Of a DNA stretch of 64,000 bases, positions 37,117 through 50,273 are shown piece by piece; position 1 is the first letter of the stretch; each line of letters starts with the position of its first letter. The stretch lies in assembly GCF_030272615.1 (NCBI RefSeq), contig NC_081411.1, forward strand, positions 823,726,397 to 823,790,396, given 5' to 3'. Origin of the DNA: Cryptomeria japonica (Eukaryota; Streptophyta; Pinopsida; Cupressales; Cupressaceae). The translations under genes and the position numbers were made by a program. The notes below the pieces were generated by a model, which was given only the letters and a program-made list of their open reading frames with translations, was not told where the DNA came from and made no database searches.

Positions 37117-38312
37117 TGAGGTATTGAAGAAATTATTAGGTAAGTTTGTTATTGTATATTTGGATGACATTCTGATTTTCAGTAAAACAAAAGAGGTGCA
37201 TTTGCCACAATTAAGACAAGTTTTGTAGAGGTCGAGAAAAGAAAAGTTGTTGATCAATATCAAGAAGTGTACTTTCATGAAGGATGGGTTAGGCTATTTA
37301 GAATTTGTGATATCTGAAGATGGTTTGAAGATAGACCTTGAGAAAGTGAAAGCCATTATTGAGTGGCCTACACCTGAAAGCATTGGGGAGGTAAGATCAT
37401 TTCATGGATTGGCTAGTTTTTACTAAAATTTTATTAGAATTTCAGTTCAGTTTGTAACCCTATGACTGAGAACATGAGAGGAGATAGAAGGAATTCAAGT
37501 GGAGCACCAAAGAAAACAAAACTTTTGAATTATTGAAGTAGAAAGTGACTGAGAAGCCTATGTTAGCTTTACTAGATTTCAATAAAGTATTTCAAGTGGA
37601 TTGTTATGCAAGTGGAAGAATAATAGGAGCAGTTTTGAGTCAAGAAGGGAGAGCAGTAGCCTATTTAAGTGAGAAATTGAATGATGCTTGGGAGAGATAT
37701 TCAGTGTATGATCAAGAATTTTATGCCATAGTTCAAGCCTTAAATAAATGGATACACTACTTGTTCCCTAAGGAGTTTGTGTTGTATACAGATCATCAAG
37801 CTTTGTAGTATCTGAACAGTCAGAGTAACTTAAATCAGAGACATATGAGATGGGTAGAATTCTTGTAGAGTTACACCTTTGTGTTGAAGCATAGAAGTGG
37901 AAAATCTAACAAAGTTGTTGATGCATTGAGTAGGAGAAGGAATTTGCTGACTAAGATAAGAGTGACAGTATTAGGTTTTGAATATTTGAAGACCTAGATT
38001 TTGCAGAACCTTGGAAAGCATGTAGAAAACTGGTTATGGTTGATAGGAGAAAATGGTTGGATTATCTCATTCAGGATGGGATTTTATTCAGGGGATTTCA
38101 ATTGTGCATACCTAAGGGTTCCATGAAAGAAAACCTAATAAAAGAAAAACACAGTGGAGGACGAGCTGGACATTTTGGCATTGATAAAATAGTTGCATTG
38201 GTTAGTGAGCAGTACTTTTGGCTCCAGATTCATAAGGATGTTAAGAGATATGTGTAGAGTTGTAGAGTTTGTCAAGTTGCAAAAGGTAGTAGTCAAAATG
38301 TGGGCTTGTATA
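37117..38312 (+). pseudogene. Element E reverse transcriptase end, RNase H and integrase N-terminus
   Basis: Continues element E after F. YLDD, the RT catalytic pair, is at 37157-37168. A decayed RT connection follows, then RNase H with open frame 37545-37808 (motif AVAYLSEKL, ending TDHQAL then TAG), and the integrase N-terminal zinc region (38036-38257, motif GHFGIDK). Frameshifts and stops are frequent. It is cut at 38312 by element G. Confidence 0.85.
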
Positions 38313-39527
38313 TGTTGGCCATTTGGTGGAATTGCTTATGTGTTGCATTGATGTTTTGTCATTGATGCCAGCATTGGTTGTTTGGATGCTTTACTAGCAC
38401 CCTTCTGGTCTTGGTAGCTTGAATGGTTTCTGGTTGATTTGGATCTGGCATGATCTAGTATGCTCCAGAATAGTTTGGTGGTGGAATTGGCTTGTTCATG
38501 ATACTCATGCTCATATTTGGTTAGTTGGTTTTGGTTTGATGATCAGATGCTATCCTGCTTGCTTAGAAGCTTAGTTTCTAGTTCCAACGAGGGTTCACCG
38601 AAAGAGCTTTTGATGAAGATCTTTGCTGAATTGCATAAGTGGTGTTGGTGTAGCTTCTGGTGGAGTTTCAAGATGTTGTTGGTGATCATGTTCGAGACTT
38701 GGCAGATGGAGATCATTGCTATAGCGTGTGGACCTATATTGGGTCTTGGTTGATCTAGGTTATGGACCGACTTTAATGTAACATGTGGATTGGACCTCTC
38801 GATGTATTTCTGGGATGTCTTATGTGTTGGATATTATTTGTTTGGTCTTAGGCCAAAACTGTTTGTAATTGGTTTATTATCTGGTGGCCAACCTAATTGT
38901 TTTTGGTCAAGGGTTTGTATATATAGATGTAAGATCTCATTGTAGATCATCATGGTTATGTCAGAGGTCATGGTCAAGGAATGTAATGTGTGAATAATAT
39001 AATATCATTTAGGAAGAGGAGTTGGTCAATCATTGGAGATTGATTTGGGTTTATGTAAGGGGATTTAGTCCTCCGGTATTGAGCTTAACCATAACTGTAC
39101 TCAGACATAGTAGATGCTATCTTTTGCAGTTCAACACTTCTTTGGATTGTAGTCTAGGTTTAAATGTAGTAAGTTAGGCTCCTTTTGTGATGAGTAGTGC
39201 GCTCTAGGCTATTAGCCTTCCTGCAAGTGCAAGCCCCTCAATTGTAATTCACATACTTATGCCAGAAGTATTATCTAACTTTGGGTATGATTTCCACCAT
39301 GGTTTTTCCCTTTATCGGGTTTCCCATGTACAAATCTTGGTGTCATGTGGATGGTATTTATTATGTGATTATTGTTTATGCTTATTTGTTTTAACTACTA
39401 TTCTATCATTGATGTTTTGGGTTCTGGTATTAAAGTTTATAATTGCTAATGGTTCTGGTAATCTGTGACAACTGATTCACCCCCCCGCCCCTCTCAGTTG
39501 TCATCCAGTTATTTGAACTATCTAACA
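38313..39527 (+). repeat. Element G 5' LTR
   Basis: TGTTGGCCATTTGG to TATCTAACA, matching 50286-51466. It has a C-run and CTCTCAG near its end. Confidence 0.93.
38918..38926 (+). promoter_or_regulatory. Element G LTR TATA box
   Basis: TATATATAG followed by ATGTAAGATCTCATT, with the same text in the 3' LTR near 50900. Likely U3 promoter. Confidence 0.5.
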
Positions 39528-39529
39528 AT

Positions 39530-39541
39530 TGGTATCAGAGC
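39530..39541 (+). other. Element G primer binding site
   Basis: TGGTATCAGAGC starts two bases after the 5' LTR, the Met-initiator tRNA site. Confidence 0.9.
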
Positions 39542-39585
39542 TTTGATCCTCTTTGCAGAAAGTGTAACCACTTGAGGAAGATCCT

Positions 39586-39709
39586 ATGGAAACTAACAGT
39601 TCAAGTTCATCCAGTTCTTTTGGAGATATCTTTTGAAGGGATATTCTGAGGCTTGATATAATAAATTACATAGTATGGAAGATTCAGATGGACTCATTTG
39701 GTATGTCTT
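39586..39709 (+). pseudogene. Element G gag, first part
   Basis: Starts at ATG 39586 with a Ser-rich N-terminus, meets TGA at 39634-39636 and continues to a WKIQM segment typical of copia gag starts. It is interrupted at 39709 by element H, and the rest of gag resumes at 46214. Confidence 0.8.
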
Positions 39710-40780
39710 TGTTGGTATTTTGGATATGTTGATATGGTTTTATCATTGATTTCAACACTTGTCAACACTTGTTAACACTTGTTAACACTTGTCAACAATT
39801 ATCAACACTTGGAGATCTTTGGTTTTGTTCATCGGCAAGTCAGTGACTTATGCATAGTCAGCGGTATTTGGTTCACTGACAGGTTATATTCTTCACTGAC
39901 ACTTGGAATGATTTGGAGACTACCTGGTTATGTCAAAGACATGATTTGATCACCTGGTTTTGGTGATTTGGTTATTGATCTAATCGGGTTTGCATATTTG
40001 TTGTTATCGGCAAATAGGTCCATGTTATGCACCGACAACCATATCTATTCTAGATCAACATGACACATTATGGAGATGATTTATTATTATTGTAAATTCA
40101 TTGAGTCGACATGATGCATCACATATTGATATATTTGTAATTGATTTTATTGTAATATTCTTTGTAAGCCAACCTACTCATTTGGTCTTAGCTTTCGATA
40201 TATATGTAAGATCATTTGTGAGATTAATATGGGAATGTAAGGAAGTGCGAATATGCAAAAATAAGTAGAGCTATACACGCAGACATCATTTGAAGATTGA
40301 AGGAAGGTTTTGAGAAGATAATCAAAGCTTAACCGGTACTAAATCCAGTATATGAAGATACTATTTTGAGCAGTACATTATCATTGGATTTAACCTTCCA
40401 ATTGTAGTTAGTGTGACTCTCATTTTGTGATTGAGCAGTGAGCTCCAGGCAGCTGGCCTTTCTACATGTGCAGACTCCATATTGTATACACATACTATCT
40501 GCAGTAGTATCATTTGATTGTGGGTAAGGTTTCCAACCGTGGTTTTTCCCCTTATAGGGTTTCCATGTACAAATATTTGTGTTATGTGTTGTGGATGTTA
40601 TTGTCTTTCTATTTCATGCATTAATCTTTATCGATACTGCAATTAACTGATAAAACTGTCTAACAACATAAAGTTTAGTTTACTAACATTAAGCATTAAG
40701 TTTTGGTTAGGTTAATTTTGGTTTGAATTTATTGGATAATTGATTCAACCCCCCCTCTCAGTTGTTTCCAGGACCTAACA
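39710..40780 (+). repeat. Element H 5' LTR
   Basis: TGTTGGTATTTTGG to ACCTAACA. Near its start a short unit around TCAACACTTG is repeated several times (about 39750-39810), with a different copy number in the 3' LTR. A TATATAT string precedes GTAAGATC near 40200. Confidence 0.92.
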
Positions 40781-40782
40781 AT

Positions 40783-40795
40783 TGGTATCAGAGCC
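40783..40795 (+). other. Element H primer binding site
   Basis: TGGTATCAGAGCC, the Met-initiator tRNA site, lies two bases after the LTR. Confidence 0.9.
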
Positions 40796-40837
40796 TAGTC
40801 CTCTTTTTTCTAAAGTTTAACAGCTTGAGGAGATCTA

Positions 40838-41758
40838 ATGTATTCTAACTATTTCAGGAAGGACAGTCCTAAACTTGATGGAAATAACTATTGCATATGG
40901 AAGATTAGGATGGAGACACATTTGAATTGCATTGGAAATGACATATGGGATGTTACAAAGAATGGTTATACTACTTCTACTCAAGGTCAACCTAATCCAC
41001 CAAACTTGGCTAAAGATGATGAAAATGATTGCAAAGCAAGAGAAGCACTTTTGAGCGCATTATTAGATCAGTAAATCATAGGATTATTAGATAGATCTAC
41101 TGCTAAAGCTATTTGGGACAAATTGGAAACTTTGAATGAAGGTGATACCACAGTCAAAATTGCAAAACTTGAATGCTTCCGAGTCAGGTATGAAAATCTA
41201 AAAATGGAAGAAGATGAAAGAATTTCTTCTTTTATGGAAAGAGTAAATGAAATTGTTTTGGGTATACAATGTTGTGGAGGAACTTTAAGTGAAGATGAGA
41301 TTGTGTCTAAAGTTTTAAGATCTTTTCCACCGACATATAAAATGAAAGTTACTGCTATAAATGAATTGACAACAATGCCTAATGCATCAGTATCTAGAGA
41401 CACTTTGGTTGGAAAACTTTCAGCTTTTGATCTTGAGGAATTTGGTCCAGTTGCTACTATTAAGATATATTTAGCTTTTAAGGCATCATCATCATCTGCA
41501 ATATCATCATCATCATCTGAGAAATCTGATTGGAAATCCTTTAATGCAAGATTAAGAGAAGAAGCTAAAAGAACATATAAGCCTAACCCTGATTATCAGA
41601 GATACAAGTTTAAGAAGAATAGAGACAAATCTTGTTACTATGCTAATGATTCTGATGAGGATCTGACAGACAATGGATGGTCTTTTGTTGCTATAATAGA
41701 AGATCAACTGGCACCTACTATTCAACCAGTAGAGCAGATCCCGACAGCTAAAATTTAA
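40838..41758 (+). pseudogene. Element H gag, zinc knuckle deleted
   Basis: Frame from ATG 40838 with TAA at 41072-41074, then open to TAA 41756-41758. It has the copia gag core (WDKLETLNEG near 41115, GTLSEDEIVSKVLRS near 41280). Compared with element G, where a CCHC knuckle lies between the gag core and a Lys-rich segment, element H passes directly from REEAK to RTYKPN (about 41560-41585) without the knuckle, keeping frame. Without it, RNA packaging would be impaired. Confidence 0.86.
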
Positions 41759-44700
41759 GATAAGGATGAATGGATTATTGATTTCGGATGTTCACGTCAC
41801 ATGACTGGTGATAAGAGTACATTCTTAACCTTTCAGGATTACAATGGAGGTCTAGTGAGATTTGGAGATGATAAAGCTTGTTTGATCAAAGGAAAAGGAA
41901 CTATACCTTTTGATGGTAAGCACAATATTGATAATGTTTACTATGTTGAAGGTTTGAAGCATAATCTTTTGAGTGTCGATCAATTAGTTGAAAAAGGATT
42001 TCAGTTACAATTCAAGAATGGTAAATGCAAAATCTTAACATAACTGGTTTAGAAATTGCAACCAATAATCAGACTAGAGGTAATATCTTTCATTTGAATA
42101 ACAATGAGAAAGCATGTTTGATTGCACATATTGATGAAAGTTGGTTATGACATAAGAGACTTTGTCATGTAAATTTTGATTGCATTGTGAAAATCAGTAC
42201 AGCTAAGGCAATATGAGATTTACCTAAGATTGTTAAACCTCACAATCCGGTATGTAAGGAATGTCAATTTGGAAAGCAAGTTAGAGAAACTTTAAAGAGT
42301 ATTCTAGAGAAATCTAACAATGTTCTTGATGTAATTCATACAAATTTATGTGGTCCAGCAAGAACTAGAAGTATATAAGGAGATAGGTATTTTATGCTAA
42401 TCATTGATGACTATTCTATAATGTGTTGGGTTACTTTTCTCAGGGAGAAATCATAAGCTTTTGGGAAATTCAAATTATTCAAGGTGATGGTAGAGAATGA
42501 AACCGACAAGAAAATCAAATGTTTGAGATCAGATCAAGGAGGCGAATTCACATCTAAGGAATTTAATACATTCTATGAAGTGAATAGGATCAGAAGACAG
42601 TTATCAGCACCTCGGACACCCCAGCAAAATGGAGTTGTGGAAAGGAAAAATAGAACTATCTTAGATGTAGTTAGAAGCATGATATCATAAGGAAATCTAT
42701 CTCATATATATTGGAGAGAAGCGGTCAATACAACAATTTATACATTCAAAAAAGTTCACATCAAAGGTGAAACCAGTAAGACCCCTCATGAACTATGGTT
42801 TGGTAATACTCCTACTCTCAAATATTTCAGAATATTTGGAAGTAAATGCTATATTAGAAGAGATGAGTATATTGGAAAATTCGATCCTAGAAGTGATGAA
42901 GGAATATTTCTTGGTTATTCATCTAAGAGAAAGGCATATAGATGTTTTAACAAGAGATTGCAGAAAATTGTTGAAAGTGTAAATGTGAAGATTGATGAAC
43001 AATTTAGAGGAAATTCAAGATCAATGGACTTTGAACCGGAAATAGAGATAATCACAAATGAACCTAATATGAGTACATCGGTACAAAATGTTGATCCAGT
43101 TACACCGGCATCATTAGAGGATTTAACAGTCACTGAAGAATAGCAACAAGTAAAAACACCCTGGTATGTAAGATTGAATCACTCTGAAGATCATATAATT
43201 GGAAACAATATCAAGGAGTTATGACTAGAGGAAGATTGACAAATGAAGAGGTATGTCTTGTTTCTCAAATTGAACCTACAACTATTAATGAGGCATGTGA
43301 AGATAAATATTGGATTAAAGCTATGGAAGATGCATTGGAACAAATTGAAAGGAATAACACTTGATCATTAGTTCCCCAACCTAAAGACAAAAATGTAATT
43401 GGAACTAAATGGGTTTTCAGAAATAAACTTAATGAAGATGACAACGTAATTAGAAACAATGCAAGATTAGTGTGTAAGGGATATTCACAGAAAGAAGGAA
43501 TTGATTACAATGAAACCTTTGCACCGGTAGCTAGAATTGAGGTAGTCAGACTATTATTGGCTTTTGTAGCTCACAAAAACTATAAAGTATATCAAATGGA
43601 TGTTAAATGTGCATTTATGAATGGAGATCTTGAAGAAGAAGTTTATATTGAACAACCTGATGGATTTTCTTTGATAGATGACAAAGATATGGTTTGCAGG
43701 TTAAGGAAAGCTTTGTATGGACTAAAGCAAGTTCCTAGAGCTTGGTATGCTAGATTGGACAAATATCTTTTGAATCCTGGATACACTAAAGGTAATGCAG
43801 ACATCAATCTATACTACAAAGTGACTAATGATGAAATATTGGTTATTGAAGTTTTTGTTGATGATATAATCTTTGGAGGAGAAGATGGATTGTGTAAAGA
43901 TTTTTCTAATAAAACGCATCAAGAATTTGAAATGTCTATGATTGGGGAGATAAAATTCTTTTTAGGATTGCAGATTAGACAGACTAATAAAGGTATATTC
44001 TTATGTCAATCTAATTACTTGAAGAAATTACTAAAGAAATTTGGCATGGAAAACTCTAAACCGGTAAGCACACCTATGACTACAACTGATAAACTATCTT
44101 TGAAGGATGAATCAACACTTGTTAATCTGACTAGATACAAATCTATGATAGGAGGTTTACTGTATTTGACACAAACAAGACCTGATATTATGAATGCAAT
44201 ATGTATTGTCTCAATATTTCAGAGTAATCCTAAAGAAAATCATGAATCAACAGTTAAAAGGATTTTCCGGTACCTACAAGGCACTACAAATCTTGGTTTA
44301 TGGTATCCTAGAGATGAAATTTTTAATTTATGTGCATACACAGATGCTAATTGGGCAGAAGATGTAGATGAAAAAAAAGCACCGCCGATAGAGCAATTTT
44401 TCTTGGTAGCAGACTAATTTCATGGTTGAGCAAGAAACAGAGTTTTACATCACTATCAACAATAGAATCAGAATATGTTACAGCAACAACTAATTGCACA
44501 TAGGTATTATGGATTAAACAAATGTTGAAGGACATAAAGGTAAAATTCAAGGAACCTATAACGATTTACTATGATAATATGACAACAATTAATATATCTA
44601 AGAATCCGGTATTTCACTCAAAAACTAAACATGTTTCTATCAAATTCAATTTTCCAAAAGAGAATGTTGAAGCAAAAGAAGTGAAATTAGTTTATGTGAA

Positions 44701-44813
44701 TACTAAAGAGTAGATTGTAGATATTTTTACTAAGCCTTTGCCTAAGGAGACTTTTGAATATCTTAGAGAGTAGCTTGGAGTTCTACCCCCACTGGTAGAG
44801 ACTTAGAGAGTTG
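41759..44813 (+). pseudogene. Element H pol: protease, integrase, reverse transcriptase, RNase H
   Basis: The protease triad reads D-F-G at 41780-41788 instead of D-S-G, a catalytic-site change. Integrase zinc region (about 42145-42270) and core with QQNGVVERKN (about 42625) follow in another frame with several stops. RT is one open frame of 315 codons, 43470-44417, with [10 protein letters not shown] (about 43597) and FVDD (about 43853). A frame change near 44385 leads into RNase H (to about 44813), with further stops at 44711 and near 44770. The RT part is the best-preserved in the middle region. Confidence 0.9.
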
Positions 44814-45149
44814 ATGTTTGTCATCAACCAACATAATTAATAGAGAAATTTTTTTCCGGCTTTGATGAGGAGATCTATTTCTCAGGGGGAGTAGTTGGTA
44901 TTTTGTATTTGAATTTGGTTTTTGTATTGCTTTGGCATTTGATGTCAAAGGGGGAGAGATATTATGGAAAAACACATTATCTTTTGGAGAGATTATTCCT
45001 AGGGGTTTGGAGAGATTATTCCGAGGGGAGAGACATTATGTATTTTAATTTTTGGTTAATGATCTCTTTGGGAGATTGTTGGTTTTTGGTTTTGACATTT
45101 CTGTTTTGGCACTTTGATGGCTTTTCCATCTTGTTTTGCCATCAATGCC

Positions 45150-45161
45150 AAAGGGGGAGAT
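45150..45161 (+). other. Element H polypurine tract
   Basis: AAAGGGGGAGAT just before the 3' LTR. The upstream leader 44814-45149 is non-coding and has a second tract-like GGGGGAGAGATATTATG near 44950. Confidence 0.88.
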
Positions 45162-46213
45162 TGTTGGTATTTTGGATATGTTGATATGGTTTTGTCATTG
45201 ATGTCAACACTTGTCAACACTTGTCAACACTTATTAGCACTTGGAGATCTTTGGTTTTGTTCACCGGCAAGTCAGTGACTTATGCACAATCACCAATATT
45301 TGGTTCACCGATAGGTTATATTGTTAACCAATGCTTGGAATGACTTGGAGACTACCTGGTTATGTCGAAGACATGATTTGATCACTTGGTTTTGGTGATT
45401 TGGTTATTGATCTAATCAGGTTTGCATATTTGCTGTTACTGGCAAATAGGTCCATGTTATGCACCGGCAAGCATATCTATTCCAGATCAGTACAACATGT
45501 TATGGAGATGATTTATTATTATTGTAAACACATTAAGCCGACATGATGCATCACATATTGATTTATTTGTAATTGATTTTATTGTAATATTCTTTGTAAG
45601 CCGACCTACTCATTTGGTCTTAGCTTTTGGTATATATTTAAGATCTCATTTGTGAGATTAATATGGGAATGCAAGCAAGTCCGAATATGCGAAAATAAGT
45701 AGAGATATACACATAGACATCATTTGAAGATTGAAGGAAGTTTTTGAGAAGATAATAAAAGCTTAACCGATACTGAATCCAACATATGAAGATGCTATTT
45801 TGAGTAGTAAATTATCATTGGATTTAACCATCCAATTGTAGTGAGTGTGACTCTCATTTTGTGATTGAGTAGTGAGATCTAGGAAGTTGGCCTTTTTGCA
45901 TGTGTAGACTACATATTGTACACACATACTATCTGCAGTAGTATAATTTGATTGTGGGTAAGGTTTTGCACCGTGGTTTTTCCCCTTACAGGGTTTCCAC
46001 CTACAAATATTTGTGTTATGTGTTGTGGATGTTATTGTCTTTTTGTTTCATGCATTAATATTTACCGGTATTGCAATTAACTGATAAAACTATCTACCGA
46101 CATAAATTTTGGTTTACCGGAATTAAGCATTAAGTTTTGGTTAAGTAATTTTGGTTTGAATTTATTGGACAATTGATTCACCCCCCCCTCTCAGTTGTCT
46201 CTGGGACCTAATA
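45162..46213 (+). repeat. Element H 3' LTR
   Basis: TGTTGGTATTTTGG to ACCTAATA. The last bases are TA where the 5' copy has CA. GTCTT follows. Confidence 0.9.
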
Positions 46214-46985
46214 GTCTTGGCAAGGAGATTTGGGAGATCATACAAAATAGTGTCACACCTTATAATCTGGGATCTAAAAATCCTCCTCTGATAAACCTGG
46301 ACAAGGAGCTTGAGAATAATTGTAGAGCAAGATAAGTCCTCTTGTGTGCACTTTCTGATCAACAAATAATGGAATTAATTGACAAATCATCAAGAAAGGC
46401 TATATGGGATAAGTTGGAGACTCTTAATGAAGGTGAACCTACAATGAAGATTTCTAAACTTGATGGTTACCGGGTGAGATATGAAAACCTGAAGATGGAA
46501 GAAGATGAAAGGATTACTGCATTCATGGAAAGGGTAAATGAAATTATTATGGGAATTCAATGTTGTGGTGGAACTCTGAGTGAAGATGAAATTGTTTCTA
46601 AAGTCCTAAGATCCCTACCACCAACTTACAAAATGAAGGCTATTGCTATTAATGAGTTGAGAACAATGGCTAATACATTTGTCAACAAAGATACTTTGGT
46701 TGGGAAACTATTTTCTTTTGAGCTTGAAGAATTTGGACCTTCTGGAGCTGTGAAGTTTGAACCTTCTTTTCATGCATCTACATCTACAACCAGTAAGAAA
46801 GAATGGAAACCTTTGTATGAAAAGGAATTGTAAGATATGTAGAGAGAAGATGATGAGTTTGAAGAACTTGAAGCACTATTTGCTAGAGGAGTACCTAAAG
46901 GACTAGTAGGAAGTAAGTATGGAGGAAAAGCACCTTTTAAATGTTTTGCATGTTATAAGATTGGTCATTTTGCATCTAGATGTCC
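46214..46985 (+). pseudogene. Element G gag, second part with CCHC knuckle
   Basis: Resumes gag after element H. It is open 46342-46833 with the same core as element H, then a TAA (46831-46833) and a TAG. A CCHC knuckle (C-x2-C-x4-H-x4-C) lies at 46942-46983, showing the ancestral family layout that H has lost. Confidence 0.85.
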
Positions 46986-49895
46986 CGAAAGGATTTCAAG
47001 ATTTGAAAAAAGAGTTAGAAGATCATTTAAGCCTAATCTTGGATATGAGAACAAGTATAAGAACAAGAAAAACAAAGACAAATTATGCTACATAGTGGAT
47101 GACGAATGCATTACTGATTCTAATTGTGAACCGACAGAAGATTCTGCTAGTGGTTTTGGAAATGGGAAGGAATGGGTATTCCTAGCAATCAAGGAAGATG
47201 ATCCAACACTGGAAGAGAACATACCTGAAGAGAAGACACTTACTACTAAAATTAAAGACAAGGATGAATGGGTAATTGACAGTGGTTGTTCACATCATAT
47301 GACTAGATATAAAGGGAAGTTTCTAGCTTTGCAAGAATTTCATGGCAGTCTAGTTAGATTTGGAGATGACAAAGCATGTATGATCAAAAGAAAAGGAACT
47401 ATATCATTGGATGGTAAGAACAATACTGACAATGTTTATTATGTTGAAGGTTTGAGGCATAATCTTTTGAGTGTAGGACAATTGGTAGATAAGGGATTTC
47501 AATTACAGTTCAAGGATGGAAAATAAAAAATCATTAACAGATCTAGTTTGGAGATTGCAACTGGTACATAGACAAAAGGTAATATATTTCATTTGAACTT
47601 TGGTGAGAAGACATGTTTGATTACATAGATTGATTAGAGTTGGCTATGGCATAGAAGGTTGTGTCATGTGAATATTGATTGCATTGTGAAGATCAGTTCA
47701 ACTAAGGTTGTTAGGGATATACCTAAGATTATGAAGCCCTATAATCTGGTATGTAAGGAATGTCAAATGGGTAAATAGGTCAGAACCTCTTTTAGGAGTA
47801 TACAAGATAAATCAAATGATGTTCTTGATCTTATTCATACTGATTTGTGTGTCCCTGCTAGAGTTAAAAGTTTTTAAGGTGATAGATATTTCATGCTATT
47901 CATTAATGATTATTCTAGAAGGATGTGGGTTACTTTTCTAAAAAAAAAATCTGAAGCATTTGAAAAGTGTAAAATATTTAAGGCTAAAGTGGAAACTGAG
48001 ACAAGATTGAAGATTAAATGTTTAAGGTCATATAATGGTGGAGATTTCACATCCGGTGAGTTTAATAAATTTTGTGAGAAGCATGGTATAAGAAGACAAT
48101 TTTTTTCTCCCCGGACACCTCAATAGAATGGAGTTGTGGAAAGGAAGAACATAACTATCTTGGATTTTGCTAGAACAATGATGATGGAAGCTAGTCTACC
48201 TCATATCTACAGTAGAGAAGAAGTGAGCACAATGATTTATACATTCAACAAAGTACATATGAAAGGAGAAACCGGTAAGACACCTTATGAATTATGGTTT
48301 GGAAATACACCTATAGTTATGTATTTCAAAAATTTTGGTAGTAAATGTTATATCAGGAGAGATGATATCATTGGGAAATTTGATCCTACATGTGATGAAG
48401 GCATATTTCTTGGTTATTCTAATGAAAACAAAGCATAAAGATGTTATAACAAGAGATTACAAAGAATTATGGAGAGTGCTAATGTCAAAGTAGATGAGCT
48501 AAGAAGAAGTTAAATAAGAGTTTATGAGAAAGAACCGGAAGTGGAAATGATTATATCTAAACTGGTAGCACCTTTACTAGAATAGAGTGTTGAACCAGTT
48601 AATCAGAAACATCAGAGAATTCTGTAGTAACTGAAGAATAGGGAAGAGGAACAAAAAGTCAGAAGAGTCCTAGGTATGTGAGATTGAATCATTCAGATGG
48701 ATGTTAAATGTGCATTTTTGAATGGTGATCTTGATGAGGAAGTTATATTGAGAAACCTGATGGTTTTTCACTATTAGATGATACAAATATGGTTTGCAGG
48801 TTAAGGAAAGCTTTATATGGATTGAAACAAGCACCTAGAGCTTGGTATGCAAGATTGGATAAATATCTTTTGAAGCTTGGTTTTACTAAGGGAAGTGCTG
48901 ATAGTAATTTATATTATAAGATCACTGATGATGACATATTAATTATTGAAATATTTGTTGATATTATTTTTGGAGGTGAAGATAAGCTATGCATATAATT
49001 TTCTAAGAATATGGAGAAATAATTTGAGATGTCTATGATTGGTGAGATGAAATTTTTCTTAGGTTTACAGATTACTCAAACTGACAAAGGTATTTTCATC
49101 TGTCAAACTAAATATGCTAAGGAATTGTTGAAGAAATTTGGTATGGGAGATTCTAAACCGGTAAGTACTCCTATGGTTACAAGTGAGAAATTGACAAGAA
49201 AATATGTTTTTGCATTGGTAAATCCTACAAGATACAAATCTATGATTGGAGGTATGCTTTATTTGACTCAGACTAGGCCTAACATTATGAATGTTGTTTG
49301 TATTATTTCAAGATTTTAGAGTGATACTAGAGAAAATCATGAGATGGCGGTGAAAAGGATTTCAAGATACTTGCAAGGTACATCAGAATATGGCTTGTGG
49401 TACCCTAAGGATGATAACTTTACTTTATGTGCATATATAGATGCTAATTAGGCTGGAGATGTTGATGATCAGAAAAATACTTCTGGTGGAGCTTTCTTTC
49501 TTGAAAAGAAGATGGTTTCATGGATTAGCAAGAAACAATCTTGTACTTCTTTATCTACTGCTAAAGATGAGTATGTTGTTGCTGCTACTAACTGTATGCA
49601 AGTTTTATGGATGGAAGCAAATATTGAAGGATATAAAGGTGGATTGTGATGCACTAGTAGTTATTCACTATGATAACTCTATTGCTATTGATATATCAAA
49701 GAATCTGGTATTTCCTTCTAAAACTAAGCACATATCTATCAAGTATAACTTTTTGAAGGAAAAGGTGGAAGCAAATGAAGTTAGACTGGTTTACGTGAAC
49801 ACTAAAGAGTAGATTGTAGATATTTTCACTAAACCTTTTCCCAAGGAATCATTTGAGTACTTGAGAGATAGATTCAGAGTTTCTGCCCCTCCTGT
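46986..49895 (+). pseudogene. Element G pol, with reverse transcriptase deletion
   Basis: Protease D-S-G in the open frame 47095-47526. Integrase zinc region (about 47645-47770) and core (47893-48126), then a TAG at 48124 inside the PQQNG-type motif. At about 48690 the sequence jumps from the post-integrase YVRLNHS text directly to MDVKCAFLNG, so about 400 bp of the RT N-terminus present in H is missing. The RT catalytic segment at 48951-48971 reads F-V-D-I-I-F, one Asp short. RNase H follows in two frames to about 49812, then a short tail. At least eight further stops occur. It is inactive. Confidence 0.88.
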
Positions 49896-50273
49896 AGAGA
49901 CTTAATTGATGCGGTTTGACATCAGTCCGACATGCACTATTAGAGTTACTATTCATTCCGACACTGATGTGGGATGCTACTACTCAGGGGGAGTAGTCAA
50001 CTTTGTGATTCAATGGTTTATGTTTTTGCTTTGATATTTTTGTCATATTTGTGGCATTGATGTCAAAGGGGGAGAGATATTGATGTGAAAAAGACAAAGA
50101 AAGAAAAAGAAAAATTTGTATGGGGAGAGATATGAATAAGAAAAGTAAAGAGGAGAAATATTGATATTCAAAGCTATATGTGGGAGATTTTTGGTTGTCT
50201 TCCATTGGGGGAGACTTGTTTGGCATTTCTTGGTACTTAGATGTTTTTCACATCTAGTGTTGCCATCAATGCC

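Larger units (their letters stand above)
39710..46213 (+). mobile_element. Element H: Ty1/copia retrotransposon nested in element G
   Basis: A 6.5-kb element with target duplication GTCTT (39705-39709 and 46214-46218) in element G gag. LTRs are 1,071 and 1,052 bp. The 5' LTR ends CTAACA and the 3' LTR ends CTAATA, one change in the terminal CA. Gag to RNase H are present in copia order. It is the innermost and so the last of the three nested insertions (E, G, H), yet already carries stops and frameshifts. Confidence 0.92.
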
